The notes: generated by a model not told the origin, from the sequence alone. A DNA stretch of 64,000 bases from Woeseiaceae bacterium (GCA_021773095.1 JAJFKR010000008.1:20782-84781); one strand, 5' to 3'. Shown: positions 39,957 through 49,573, counted from the stretch's first letter. Numbers and translations: made by a program.

Positions 39957-40344
39957 ATGGACAAGCGCGGCAGAATGATCGGTGAATTTGTCTTGATCGT
40001 TGTTGGTGTGCTGGTTGCACTCATGGTCGAGGCGGGACTGGAAAGCCGCAAGGACGACAGCCTGCGCGATGAGTATTTGTCGCGAATCAGGATGGACCTG
40101 CATAGCACCGGCAACATTCGCTTGCTGGATGACATTGACCTTCGGACGAGTAGGGCCGTTTACTACAATTAAGTCCGACTCAACCAATTCCGGCATGAAT
40201 CCGAGCGAAGACTATCGCGAGGTCATACGCGGCCTTATCCCAATAACGGTTCAGGACCAGATACGAAGGAACTGCCCGACAACGGATGACGCGGACCTGC
40301 ACCCCAGCGCCCGGCAAGTGTATTACGAAAAATTTACCATATGA
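39957..40344 (+). pseudogene. Remnant of a single-pass membrane protein (DUF6090-like)
   Basis: The ATG at 39957 (AAGGA at 39946-39950) begins a frame with one membrane helix (GEFVLIVVGVLVALMVEAGL) and a following SRIRMDLHS region; it stops at 40172 after 71 residues. A piece in another frame (about 40160-40344, containing YREVIRGLIPITVQDQIRRNCP) looks like the C-terminus of the same kind of protein. I read this as an internally deleted and frameshifted gene of about 240 residues. The family name is from memory and tentative. Confidence 0.55.
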
Positions 40345-40391
40345 TCTATTTGGGAAATGGGTGTTGCGTGGAGTAGTATCCTGCCCCCGAA

Positions 40392-40411
40392 GTTTTAATC
40401 TGGATTAAAAC
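40392..40411. promoter_or_regulatory. Candidate operator of the prp operon
   Basis: GTTTTAATCTGGATTAAAAC is a perfect 9-2-9 inverted repeat ending 22 bp before the prpB start codon. The position suits a repressor or propionate-responsive regulator site. No regulator gene is next to it. Confidence 0.6.
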
Positions 40412-40433
40412 CGGGCGAACATGAGGATTCGAT

Positions 40434-41324
40434 ATGAGCGCAGGAGCTCGATTTCGTGCCGCACTTGAGGCGGAGCAACCGCTGCAGATAGCCGGCACCA
40501 TCAACGCATATACGGCCATGCTTGCCGAGCGAGCAGGGTTTAAAGCCATTTACCTGTCAGGCGCCGGCGTCGCGAATGCGTCATTCGGTTTGCCGGACCT
40601 CGCCATGACCACGCTGAATGATGTCTCTGAAGACATTCGCCGCATTGCGTCAGCAACCGATCTGCCATTGCTGGTCGATGCGGATACGGGTTGGGGCAGT
40701 GCTTTCATGATCAGTCGCACAATCCGCGAAATGACCTGGGCGGGCGCCGCCGGCTGTCACATTGAGGATCAGGTTGCCGAAAAGCGTTGTGGTCACCGAC
40801 CGGGCAAAGCACTGGTCGCGCGTGAAGAAATGTGCGATCGCCTGAAGGCTGCCGTTGATGGCCGTATTGACGATCAGTTTGTCATTATGGCCCGCACCGA
40901 TGCGCACGCTGTCGAAGGCCAGCAAGCGGCGATCGACCGTTCTATGGCCTATGTCGAGGCCGGCGCCGATATGATTTTCACCGAAGCGCTTACCACAATA
41001 GAGGAATATCGGGAGTTCACGGAGACCATTAAAGTACCGGTACTCGCGAACCTGACCGAGTTTGGCAAGACACCGTTGTATACCGTGGATGAGCTCAACG
41101 AAATCGGTGTTGCGATGGCGTTGTATCCGCTCAGCGCATTCCGCGCCATGTCGGCCGCAGCACTCAGCGTCTACGAAACGATAAAAAACGACGGTACGCA
41201 GCAGGCGGCCATCGAAGCAATGCAACCACGTATGGAGCTTTACGACGTGCTGGGCTACCAGGCCTACGAAGACAAGCTTGACGCCCTGTTCCGGGAACAG
41301 GGCCTGGATACCGGAGATCAATAA
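40434..41324 (+). CDS. prpB: 2-methylisocitrate lyase
   Basis: Cleaves 2-methylisocitrate to pyruvate and succinate in the methylcitrate cycle, in the cytoplasm. The 296 residues equal the E. coli length. It has the isocitrate-lyase-family metal site DADTGWG (82-88) and catalytic loop KRCGHRPGK (117-125, Cys119). It overlaps prpC by one base. It is first in prpB-prpC-prpD. Confidence 0.97.
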   Translation: MSAGARFRAALEAEQPLQIAGTINAYTAMLAERAGFKAIYLSGAGVANASFGLPDLAMTTLNDVSEDIRRIASATDLPLLVDADTGWGSAFMISRTIREMTWAGAAGCHIEDQVAEKRCGHRPGKALVAREEMCDRLKAAVDGRIDDQFVIMARTDAHAVEGQQAAIDRSMAYVEAGADMIFTEALTTIEEYREFTETIKVPVLANLTEFGKTPLYTVDELNEIGVAMALYPLSAFRAMSAAALSVYETIKNDGTQQAAIEAMQPRMELYDVLGYQAYEDKLDALFREQGLDTGDQ

Positions 41325-42448
41325 TGGCAGCTAGCAAAAAGACAGGTGGGCTCGCAGGTGTCACCGCAGGTGATACGCACTTATGCACCGTTGGCAAAGA
41401 AGGTGCAGGCCTGACCTACCTTGGTTACGACATTTACGATCTTGCCAACAACGCATGTTTTGAAGAGGTCGCTTATCTGTTGCTGCACGGCAAGCTGCCG
41501 ACGCAAGCCGAGCTCGAAGCCTACATCGAAAAGATCAAGGCGAACCGTGGATTACCCGACGCACTGAAAGCGGTCCTTGAAATGGTTCCGGCCGACGCGT
41601 TTCCAATGGATGTGCTGCGCACGGGCGTGTCCTTCCTCGGCAACGTTGAGCCCGAGGGTGATTTCTCAAATCAACAGGATGTCGCGGATCGATTGCTCGC
41701 CTGCCTGCCGTCCATGCTGTTGTACTGGCACCGCTTTCACACCGACGGCGTGCGCATCGACACCGAAACTGACGACGACAGCATTTCGGGGCACTTCCTG
41801 CATATGCTGCACGACAAGGCACCCAAAGAGCTGCACAGAAAGAGCCTCGACACGACGCTAATCCTGTACGCCGAACATGAGTTCAATGCATCGACGTTCG
41901 CCGGTCGCGTTATTACCGGCACGCTGTCCGACATGCACTCGGCAGTGACAGGTGCGATAGGCGCCTTGCGTGGACCGCTGCACGGTGGAGCCAACGAGGC
42001 GGCGATGGGTCTCATCTCGAAATTCGATAGCGCTGAAGAGGCGACGGCCGGTGTGCTCGGCATGCTCGAACGCAAAGACCTGATCATGGGCTTCGGTCAT
42101 CGCGTTTATACAAGCTCGGACCCACGCAATTCTGTCAACAAGAAAATGTCGAAAGTACTGGCAGACGACGTTGGCAACACGACGCTTTACCCGGTCTCGG
42201 CGGCCGTCGAAAAAGTCATGTGGGACGAGAAGAAGCTGTTTGCGAACGCGGATTTCTTCGCCGCCAGCGTGTATCACTTCATGGGCATTCCGACGTACCT
42301 GTTTACGCCAATTTTCGTGTGCTCGCGGATCACCGGCTGGGCCGCTCACGTAATGGAACAACGCGCCAACAACAAGCTGATTCGCCCGGCCGCAAATTAC
42401 ATCGGCCCGGACCTGCAGGAGTGGGTAGCGATTGAAGATCGCGCCTGA
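41324..42448 (+). CDS. prpC: 2-methylcitrate synthase
   Basis: Condenses propionyl-CoA with oxaloacetate. Citrate-synthase fold, 374 residues, with catalytic His in GPLHGGANEAA and GFGHRVYTSSDPR, and the downstream Asp. The short N-terminus (TGGLAGVTAGDT) and operon position identify it as PrpC, not the housekeeping citrate synthase. Confidence 0.96.
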   Translation: MAASKKTGGLAGVTAGDTHLCTVGKEGAGLTYLGYDIYDLANNACFEEVAYLLLHGKLPTQAELEAYIEKIKANRGLPDALKAVLEMVPADAFPMDVLRTGVSFLGNVEPEGDFSNQQDVADRLLACLPSMLLYWHRFHTDGVRIDTETDDDSISGHFLHMLHDKAPKELHRKSLDTTLILYAEHEFNASTFAGRVITGTLSDMHSAVTGAIGALRGPLHGGANEAAMGLISKFDSAEEATAGVLGMLERKDLIMGFGHRVYTSSDPRNSVNKKMSKVLADDVGNTTLYPVSAAVEKVMWDEKKLFANADFFAASVYHFMGIPTYLFTPIFVCSRITGWAAHVMEQRANNKLIRPAANYIGPDLQEWVAIEDRA

Positions 42449-42461
42449 AAGGGAGACCTGA

Positions 42462-43916
42462 ATGTCTGATGTCATCGTACGCTCGGCCAAACGCGCCGAC
42501 TGGGATCAAGCGCTGGTCGATATTGCCGACTACATTTGTGACTATAAAGTTGAAAGTGATCTCGCTTTCGAAACCGCGCATTACTGTCTCATGGACACGC
42601 TCGCGTGTGGGTTTCAGGCGCTGGACTATCCCGCATGCACGAAACTAATGGGTCCGGTTGTGCCGGGCGCGACCTTGTCGGGCGGCGCGCGCGTTCCCGG
42701 AACGTCCTATGAACTCGATCCGGTTCTCGCGGCATTCAATATCGGTGCGATGAATCGGTGGCTCGATTTCAACGACACCTGGCTTGCGGCCGAATGGGGG
42801 CACCCGTCAGATAACCTCGGCGGCATACTCGCGGTGGCCGATTACCTGAGTCGCCAGGCACGCGCTGAGGGCAAAAACACGTTAACCATGAAGGATGTTC
42901 TGACGGCGGCCATAATGGCGCACGAGATTCAGGGCGTACTGGCGCTGGAAAACAGCTACAACCGCGTCGGCCTCGATCACGTTTTGCTGGTACGTGTAGC
43001 AACCACCGCTGTCGTTACCCGCATGTTGGGCGGTGACCGTGACACGGTATTGAATGCAGTCTCCAACGCATGGATCGATGGCTGTTCGCTGCGCAGCTAT
43101 CGTCACGCGCCAAACACGGGCTCGCGCAAGAGCTGGGCGGCCGGCGATGCGACGAGTCGAGCCGTGCGTCTTGCATTGATCGCAATGACCGGTGAGATGG
43201 GTTATCCATCGGCACTCACCGCGCCGACCTGGGGCTACTACGACGTGCTCTTCAAGGGCAACGAATTCAAGTTCCAGCGCCCTTACGGCAGTTACGTCAT
43301 GGAAAACGTTCTCTTCAAGATTTCTTTTCCGGCGGAATTTCATTCACAAACCGCGGTGGAGGCGGGTATGACCCTGCACGCTGAGGTCAGGGACCGCATC
43401 GACGAAATCGAAAAAGTGCTCATAGAAACCCAGGAAGCAGGCGTTCGCATTATCGACAAGACCGGGCCGCTGGATAATCCGGCGGATCGCGATCACTGCA
43501 TCCAGTACATGGTCGCCGTGCCGCTGATCTTCGGTCGCCTGACCGCGGCGGACTACGAAGACAACGTCGCCAACGATCCGCGTATTGATGAACTGCGCGA
43601 GAAGATGCAAGTCAGAGAAAACGAGCAGTACACGAAAGACTACTTTGACCCCGAGCTGCGCTACATTGGCAATTCGGTACAGGTGTTCTTCAAAGACGGC
43701 ACCAGCACAGACTGCATCGCAGTGGACTTTCCAATCGGGCACCGCGAACGTCGTGAGGACGGTATCCCTGTTCTGAAGCAGAAGTTTGTCGATAGCGTGT
43801 CGCCGAAACTTGCCGCGAATCAATGGGAAGAACTCAATGAATTATGTGCAGACCAGAAAAAGCTCGCCGCTACGGCAGTTGATGACTTCATGGCGTTGTT
43901 GGTGGTGCCGTCGTAG
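42462..43916 (+). CDS. prpD: 2-methylcitrate dehydratase
   Basis: Dehydrates 2-methylcitrate to 2-methyl-cis-aconitate. The 484 residues match E. coli PrpD (483), with the [20 protein letters not shown] block conserved in the family. A GGGAG ribosome-binding site precedes it. No acnD or prpF follows; a housekeeping aconitase must rehydrate the product. The stop TAG is part of a REP element. Confidence 0.96.
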   Translation: MSDVIVRSAKRADWDQALVDIADYICDYKVESDLAFETAHYCLMDTLACGFQALDYPACTKLMGPVVPGATLSGGARVPGTSYELDPVLAAFNIGAMNRWLDFNDTWLAAEWGHPSDNLGGILAVADYLSRQARAEGKNTLTMKDVLTAAIMAHEIQGVLALENSYNRVGLDHVLLVRVATTAVVTRMLGGDRDTVLNAVSNAWIDGCSLRSYRHAPNTGSRKSWAAGDATSRAVRLALIAMTGEMGYPSALTAPTWGYYDVLFKGNEFKFQRPYGSYVMENVLFKISFPAEFHSQTAVEAGMTLHAEVRDRIDEIEKVLIETQEAGVRIIDKTGPLDNPADRDHCIQYMVAVPLIFGRLTAADYEDNVANDPRIDELREKMQVRENEQYTKDYFDPELRYIGNSVQVFFKDGTSTDCIAVDFPIGHRERREDGIPVLKQKFVDSVSPKLAANQWEELNELCADQKKLAATAVDDFMALLVVPS

Positions 43917-44008
43917 GAGCGCGCCCACGCGCGCGACTCTGCGGGGGTGGAACGTTTTTGCTGCCTTACGGCCGCCGCTGCGCTTCGCGCGCGTGGGCGC
44001 GCTCCTAC
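43913..44008. repeat. REP doublet (inverted pair) between prpD and the S9 peptidase
   Basis: One REP (43913-43936) and an inverted copy (about 43983-44008) with a 46-bp spacer that contains a GGCCGCC-type segment: a REPIN-like unit of 96 bp. The left TAG ends prpD; the right copy runs into the start of the next gene. Confidence 0.88.
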
Positions 44009-45942
44009 TTGTGGGGTCGGTTGCGTTTGGTGAGGTCAGCACCCGAACGTTGAACGATGGCAATTTGGTACTCGAGGATATACCTGAGATTCCGCAACAG
44101 GTTCTCCTTGACCTGTCTCGCTACCAGAATGTTCGGTCGGCCGCTTTTCGGTCGTGGGCGCCGGACGGTAAGAGTATTTATGTTTCCACCCGGTTCGGTG
44201 ATGTCAGCTCGATTCATCGCGTTGACATGCCGCTGGGCGCCCGGCGCCAGATCACGTTTTATGAGGAGCCAGTTGGTGGAATCGCAGCGCAGCCGGGTTC
44301 CGACAAGCTGATCTTTACACGCGATGCGGGCGGCTCCGAGTTCGCGCAAATTTTCCTGTTGGACCCCGAGACCGGGGAAGCACAGATGCTCAGCGACGGT
44401 GAATCTCGTAACGGTGCCGTTGTATGGGATCGGCGTGGTACGCGAATCGCGTTCCAGAGCACGCGCCGAAATGGTGCTTCAAACGATGTCTGGATCATGG
44501 ACCCGGATGACACCAGCAGCGCAGAGATTGCGCTGCCTTCGCCGGATGGAAGCTGGTGGGGGCCCGCTGAGTTTTCTGCAAGCGGCAGCAAACTTCTGGC
44601 TGCCAATTACGTCAGCGTTGCCGATTCGCGAGTGCATCTTGTGGACCTTGATACGGGCACCAACCGAGTGCTCGCCGGTGGCGAGGGCAAGAACAGCGTG
44701 AACATTGCGGTCGCCTTTGATGACGCCAACGAAGGCTTCTGGCTAATCACGGACCAGGTCAGTGAGTTCAATCAGCTCGCCTGGCAGGCGATGGAACCGG
44801 ACTCAACGCCGGAGATCATTACGGCAGACATACCGTGGGACGTCTCTGGCGCGACCATCAGCCATGACCGCGAGCGCATGGTTTTCGTCACCAACGAAGA
44901 CGGCATGTCGCACGTCTATTTGATGGACGTTGTGAGCCGGGAGTATCGCCGGGTCGACAGCATTCCTACGGGCCTTGCTGGAGGTATGCAGTTCAGCCCG
45001 GATGATCGTCGTTTGGCGATGACGCTGAATACGCCGCAGACGCCCAGCGATACTTATGTGCTCGACCTGGGACAAAACGCGCTGGAGTACGGCGACCTCA
45101 CCCGCTGGACCGATAGCGAGGTTGGCGGACTGGACACCACGACATTCCGCATACCAGAGCTGGTTCATTATCCGACGTTTGACGAAGACGGCGATGCTCA
45201 GCGCGAAATACCGGCGTGGGTTTACAAGCCGGCGGGCAAGGGCCCCCATCCTGTCGTGATTTCAATTCATGGCGGACCGGAGGGTCAGGCGCGACCGTCT
45301 TTCAGCAGCACCTACCAAATGTGGATCGACAAGCTCGGTGTGGCGGTCATTCAGCCAAATGTTCGCGGCTCGAGAGGTTACGGCAAGACCTACGTCGGGC
45401 TCGACAACGGCTTCAGGCGGGAAGACTCGGTGAAAGACATCGGTGCCCTGCTCGACTGGATTGAGACGCAGCCGGATCTCGACCAGGAGCGCGTTGCCGT
45501 CTTCGGCGGTAGCTACGGTGGCTACATGGTTTTGGCCAGCGCCGTACATTTCAGTGACAGGCTTACGGCCGCCGTCGATATTGTTGGTATCAGCAACTTC
45601 GTGACCTTCCTCGAAAATACACAGGACTATCGCCGTGACCTGCGTCGGGTTGAGTACGGTGACGAGCGCGATCCGGCGATGCGGGCGCATCTGGAGAAGA
45701 TCAGTCCGCTTAACAATGTTGAGCAGATTAGTGTACCGATGTTCATTGTTCAGGGCGAAAACGACCCGCGCGTGCCCGTCACTGAGGCGGCCCAGGTGGT
45801 TGAGGCCCTGCGCGAGCAAGGGCACACCGTGTGGTATATGAATGCCCTCAACGAAGGGCATGGGTATAGAAAGAGAGAGAATCGGGACATTTATCAACAG
45901 GCAACGGTTCTGTTTCTCAAACAACACCTGGTTGACGATTGA
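43993..45942 (+). CDS. S9 family (DPP/acylaminoacyl-like) oligopeptidase, exported
   Basis: Serine peptidase of about 649 residues: a beta-propeller (about 40-380) and C-terminal catalytic domain with nucleophile GGSYGG, acid in GENDPRVPV and His in LNEGHGYRK. The start is uncertain. The only plausible codons are GTG at 43993 or 44011, both inside or next to the right arm of a REP doublet, and the apparent signal peptide (VGALLLVGSVAFG) is partly REP-encoded. The original 5' end may have been lost. The stop overlaps rsmG. Confidence 0.85.
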   Translation: MGALLLVGSVAFGEVSTRTLNDGNLVLEDIPEIPQQVLLDLSRYQNVRSAAFRSWAPDGKSIYVSTRFGDVSSIHRVDMPLGARRQITFYEEPVGGIAAQPGSDKLIFTRDAGGSEFAQIFLLDPETGEAQMLSDGESRNGAVVWDRRGTRIAFQSTRRNGASNDVWIMDPDDTSSAEIALPSPDGSWWGPAEFSASGSKLLAANYVSVADSRVHLVDLDTGTNRVLAGGEGKNSVNIAVAFDDANEGFWLITDQVSEFNQLAWQAMEPDSTPEIITADIPWDVSGATISHDRERMVFVTNEDGMSHVYLMDVVSREYRRVDSIPTGLAGGMQFSPDDRRLAMTLNTPQTPSDTYVLDLGQNALEYGDLTRWTDSEVGGLDTTTFRIPELVHYPTFDEDGDAQREIPAWVYKPAGKGPHPVVISIHGGPEGQARPSFSSTYQMWIDKLGVAVIQPNVRGSRGYGKTYVGLDNGFRREDSVKDIGALLDWIETQPDLDQERVAVFGGSYGGYMVLASAVHFSDRLTAAVDIVGISNFVTFLENTQDYRRDLRRVEYGDERDPAMRAHLEKISPLNNVEQISVPMFIVQGENDPRVPVTEAAQVVEALREQGHTVWYMNALNEGHGYRKRENRDIYQQATVLFLKQHLVDD

Positions 45943-46559
45943 CGGCACAGATTCAAACGGCGATTGACGAGCTCGGCCAGCCCTTTCCGGCGGACACAGC
46001 GGAGAAGCTTGGGACCCTTGTCGACGAGCTGGTGCGCTGGAACAAGAACGTCAATCTGACCGCCATTCGAGACAGGGACGAGATCATTACGTCCCATCTG
46101 CTTGACAGTCTCGTGGCGGCACCACTCCTTGCGGGTGAGACAGTCCTTGATGTAGGCACTGGCGCAGGCTTTCCAGGACTGCCGCTCGCGATAGTGCAGC
46201 CCAATCGTCAATTTACGCTGCTGGACAGCAACAACAAGAAAATCATGTTTGCGCAGCACGCCGCCGGCTTACTCGGTCTCAGCAACGTTTCAACGGTCAA
46301 GGCCCGCGGTGAGGACTATGCACCCGGCCACGGCTTTGATACCGTGATTGCCCGGGCGCTGGCAGCACTGCCGCGACTCGTGGAAATTGCCGGTCACCAC
46401 GTACGAGAGGACGGGGTGTTTGTGGCGCTGAAAGGGCGCTACCCGACAGAAGAGCTAGAACAATTAGAAAAGCCGTGGCGTCACGCAGTAACGGAGCTTA
46501 AAGTGCCGGGTCTTGAAAAAGGATCGCGGCACGCTGTGCTGCTCCGACGCCAACCGTAA
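45939..46559 (+). CDS. rsmG: 16S rRNA (guanine(527)-N7)-methyltransferase
   Basis: Methylates G527 of 16S rRNA using SAM. It is a 206-residue Rossmann-fold enzyme with LDVGTGAGFPGLPLAI as SAM site and NLTAIRDRDEIITSHLLDSL, the family mark. It starts with TTG inside the stop of the S9 peptidase gene, so it is coupled to it. The rsmG-parA-parB-atp order is typical for the phylum. Confidence 0.97.
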   Translation: MTAQIQTAIDELGQPFPADTAEKLGTLVDELVRWNKNVNLTAIRDRDEIITSHLLDSLVAAPLLAGETVLDVGTGAGFPGLPLAIVQPNRQFTLLDSNNKKIMFAQHAAGLLGLSNVSTVKARGEDYAPGHGFDTVIARALAALPRLVEIAGHHVREDGVFVALKGRYPTEELEQLEKPWRHAVTELKVPGLEKGSRHAVLLRRQP

Positions 46560-46572
46560 ACAGCAGGGTCCG

Positions 46573-47358
46573 ATGACGCGAATCATAGCCGTAGCAAATC
46601 AGAAAGGCGGGGTGGGCAAGACCACCACCTGTGTCAATCTGGCCGCATCGCTTGCGGCGACGCAGCGGCGCGTGTTGCTGGTTGATATGGATCCGCAGGG
46701 CAACGCAACCATGGGCTGCGGCATCAACAAGATGGAGATTGAGAATTCGGCTTGTGATGTCTTGTTGGGTGAGGCAACGGCTGCGGACACGATTGTGTCG
46801 GCGCCAAAGGGCGATTTCGCCGTGTTGCCGGGAAACGAGGACCTGACGCTTGCCGAGGTAAACTTGCTGCAGGAAATCGGCCGCGAGATGAAGCTCAAAA
46901 AGGCACTGGTGCCGGTCGCAGGCCTGTACGATTTCATTTTGATTGACTGTCCGCCTTCAATAAATATGCTGACAGTCAATGCGCTGACGGCGGCGGACGG
47001 CGTATTAATACCGATGCAGTGCGAGTACTATGCGCTGGAGGGATTGAGTTCGCTTTTGCGCACGATCGAACAGGTTCGTGACTCGGTGAACCCGGAACTC
47101 GAGATGTACGGCATCCTGCGCACGATGTTCGACCCTCGCATCAATCTCTCCAATGAAGTTTCGATGCAGCTAATCGAGCACTTCGACAGAAAAGTATTCC
47201 GTACCGTGGTACCCAGAAACGTGCGCCTGGCCGAGGCACCGAGCTTTGGCCTCCCGGTATTGCTACACGACCGATCATCGCGCGGAGCGATAGCCTACCT
47301 GGCACTGGCCGGCGAAGTGCTGCGGCGCGAAGATGAACGCATGGCCGAAGCCATATAA
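46573..47358 (+). CDS. parA: Chromosome partitioning ATPase ParA (Soj)
   Basis: DNA-binding ATPase that moves ParB-parS complexes. The ATG at 46573 (AGG upstream) gives 261 residues with deviant Walker A KGGVGKTTT, DMDPQGNAT and DCPPSINMLTVNAL. No N-terminal HTH, hence the chromosomal Soj type. It is 13 bp after rsmG. Confidence 0.97.
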   Translation: MTRIIAVANQKGGVGKTTTCVNLAASLAATQRRVLLVDMDPQGNATMGCGINKMEIENSACDVLLGEATAADTIVSAPKGDFAVLPGNEDLTLAEVNLLQEIGREMKLKKALVPVAGLYDFILIDCPPSINMLTVNALTAADGVLIPMQCEYYALEGLSSLLRTIEQVRDSVNPELEMYGILRTMFDPRINLSNEVSMQLIEHFDRKVFRTVVPRNVRLAEAPSFGLPVLLHDRSSRGAIAYLALAGEVLRREDERMAEAI

Positions 47359-47366
47359 CCGAGACT

Positions 47367-47413
47367 GTAGGAGCGCGCCCAGCGCGCGAATCAAAGCGGC
47401 GGCCGAAGGCCGC
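47367..47413 (+). repeat. REP element between parA and parB
   Basis: GTAGGAGCGCGCC-CA-GCGCGCGA followed by a GCGGCCGAAGGCCGC hairpin. It begins 8 bp after the parA stop and leaves the parB ribosome-binding site (GAAGGA) free. Confidence 0.88.
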
Positions 47414-47431
47414 AAAACAACGAAGGACCCA

Positions 47432-48322
47432 ATGTCACCAAAAAAACGACTAGGCCGCGGCCTCGACGCACTCCTAAGCAAACCCATGGTCGCCATCTCG
47501 AGACCGGATTCGGAGACGAGCAGTGAAGAGGGCCTGAAAAACCTGCCCGTAGAGCACTTGCAGCGTGGCCAGTATCAGCCGCGAGTGGATATGCGCCAGG
47601 ACTCGCTCGAAGAGCTGGCGGAATCCATCAAGGCGCAAGGCGTTGTTCAACCCATTGTTGCCCGGCCAATCGGCAAGAAAAAAGGGATCCAGCGCTACGA
47701 AATAGTTGCGGGTGAGCGCCGCTGGCGTGCGGCGCAGATGGCGGGGCTCGCCGAAATTCCGGCAGTGGTGCGCAACGTACCGGATGAGTCGGCCATCGCA
47801 ATGGCGCTTATTGAGAATATTCAACGTGAGAACCTGAATCCGCTGGAAGAGGCTCGTGCGCTGGATCGCCTGATCCGTGAGTTTGACCTCACTCATGCCG
47901 AGGCGGCGAAGGCGGTTGGTCGCTCCCGCGCGTCGGTCAGCAACTTGCTGCGATTGCAGGAACTGTCCGATAAAGTAAAGCCTTTGCTCGAGGACCGGCA
48001 GTTGGAGATGGGCCACGCTCGAGCCTTGTTGGCCATCTCAAATGCGACGCAGCAACACAACGCGGCACAGCAGGTCGTGAAAAAGGGGCTGTCCGTTCGG
48101 GAAACGGAGAAACTGATCCGGCGCTTGCTGGATGATGGAAGATCAAAGCCCGCGAGAAAGACACCGGCACAGAACGCAGACATTCGTCGCCTGGAAATCG
48201 AAGTTTCTGAAAAGCTGGGGGCGAAAGTGCGCGTTGATCACACTGCGAAAGGTGCTGGCCAGGTCATCATCCGGTACAACAGCCTCGATGAGCTCGACGG
48301 AATTTTGAAACACATCCAGTAG
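47432..48322 (+). CDS. parB: Chromosome partitioning protein ParB (Spo0J)
   Basis: CTP-dependent clamp protein binding parS. The ATG at 47432, with GAAGGA upstream, gives 296 residues. It starts KKRLGRGLDALL (the ParA-stimulating tail) and has the CTPase motif GERRWRAAQMAGL and a HTH (LTHAEAAKAVGRSRASVSNLL). Matching parS-like sites are in recF. The TAG stop is the first bases of a REP doublet. Confidence 0.97.
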   Translation: MSPKKRLGRGLDALLSKPMVAISRPDSETSSEEGLKNLPVEHLQRGQYQPRVDMRQDSLEELAESIKAQGVVQPIVARPIGKKKGIQRYEIVAGERRWRAAQMAGLAEIPAVVRNVPDESAIAMALIENIQRENLNPLEEARALDRLIREFDLTHAEAAKAVGRSRASVSNLLRLQELSDKVKPLLEDRQLEMGHARALLAISNATQQHNAAQQVVKKGLSVRETEKLIRRLLDDGRSKPARKTPAQNADIRRLEIEVSEKLGAKVRVDHTAKGAGQVIIRYNSLDELDGILKHIQ

Positions 48323-48425
48323 GAGCGCGCCTTGCGCGCGACCGACTTTTGGTTGGTGTCACGGATGGGCTCTTTTTGCGGCCTATCGGCCGCCGCTTCG
48401 CTTCGCGCGCGGGGCGCGCTCCTAC
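48319..48425. repeat. REP doublet joining parB and the EAL gene
   Basis: Inverted REP pair of 107 bp with a GGCCTATCGGCC-type hairpin in the spacer. Its two outer TAG triplets are the stop codons of the two convergent genes (parB at 48320-48322, EAL gene at 48422-48424 on the minus strand), so the repeat is the whole intergenic region. Confidence 0.92.
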
Positions 48426-49573
48426 GCGACTTCGTCGGTTGCCGAGTAGACGCGGCGGATGATAGACGGTATCACGGCTTCGGAAATCAAGAAGCCCTGC
48501 ATTTTGTCGCACTCGATTGTCTTTAGAAACTCGAACGTTTGCTGATCTTCGACACCTTCGGCACAAACCGACACACCGAGATTGTGAGCCAGGCCGGTCA
48601 CGGCTGCGAGCACCGTTAATGACACGCGATCCTTTTGCGCTCGCCGCAGAACGGATGCGTGAATCTTGATCTCGTCGAACGGCATTTTCTCGAAGGTGCT
48701 GAGTGATGACGAGGCAACCCGGAAATCGTCCAGACAAATGCGAAAACCCTTATCGCGTAGCGATTTGAGCATTTGCACGTGCGGTGCATCGGGGTCGGCA
48801 AGGTCCTGTTCAATCACTTCAAACGTAAACTGGGCACACTCGAGGCCGGATTCGCGGACGATCTCGGCGTAACGATCTGCCAGCACCGGGTCAGCCAGTT
48901 GGCTCGAGGCGAGATTGATGCACGAATTCAGGTTGATACCACGGTCACACCAGGCAACCAGCTGCCGGGATGCCTCGCGAAGTACATAGTCGCTCAGCTC
49001 TCCCATAAACCCGAAAGCCTCGGTCTCGGGCAGAAACTCCAGCGGACCCATCAGACCGTGCTCCGGATGATGCCAGCGCACCAGCGCCTCCGCTTCGCGG
49101 GTCAGCCACTCGGCGCCCGAGTTTCGCTCGACCTTGGGCTGGTAACGAAGCACGAACTCCCGATTCTCGAGAGCATTTGCCACTTCCTGGCGTGATACGC
49201 GCAGCATGCGACGACGACACCGGCGCGCCGAGGCGCTCAGTCGGTCAAAGTCAAAATCGGTTCCCACCCATTCGATGTTGTCGAAGCTCGCGAGCTCATC
49301 AACCAGCCCGGCCTGCCGGCTGCTGCGTAACGAGGCCCGGTTTGCAGCGACGATAATGGCAAACGAAAACTGATCATTGGCGGATTTGAGCGCGCGGATG
49401 ATTTCGCCGGTGACATCGGACTCGGTTAACACAACGATACGTCGTGAGTGGCCCGTCATGAGCTCGGCAAAGGTCGAAGCTTTTGCAAAAAAGCTCAATG
49501 TAAAGCTCATTTCTCGCACCACGTTATTCAGGGACGGGTTGGCGCGAATAGCTTCACTGGCAATTAATAACAT
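48422..49573 (-). CDS. EAL-domain protein with a degenerate receiver-like N-terminus
   Basis: Likely cyclic-di-GMP phosphodiesterase. From the ATG at 49573 it has 383 residues: about 1-125 a receiver-like alpha/beta domain without a clear phospho-acceptor, then an EAL domain with EALVRW, the Asn in NLASSQL, FEVIE, DDF, the Lys in IKIH and AEGVEDQQTFEFL...QGF. Most catalytic residues are kept; the Gly after DDF is replaced by Arg. The frame is open 54 codons further upstream, but that part looks non-coding. There is no good ribosome-binding site. Confidence 0.8.
   Translation of the reverse strand: MLLIASEAIRANPSLNNVVREMSFTLSFFAKASTFAELMTGHSRRIVVLTESDVTGEIIRALKSANDQFSFAIIVAANRASLRSSRQAGLVDELASFDNIEWVGTDFDFDRLSASARRCRRRMLRVSRQEVANALENREFVLRYQPKVERNSGAEWLTREAEALVRWHHPEHGLMGPLEFLPETEAFGFMGELSDYVLREASRQLVAWCDRGINLNSCINLASSQLADPVLADRYAEIVRESGLECAQFTFEVIEQDLADPDAPHVQMLKSLRDKGFRICLDDFRVASSSLSTFEKMPFDEIKIHASVLRRAQKDRVSLTVLAAVTGLAHNLGVSVCAEGVEDQQTFEFLKTIECDKMQGFLISEAVIPSIIRRVYSATDEVA

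Noticed and set aside
42882..43823. Open frames antisense to prpD
   Set aside because: Shadows of a well-conserved gene; translations look random.
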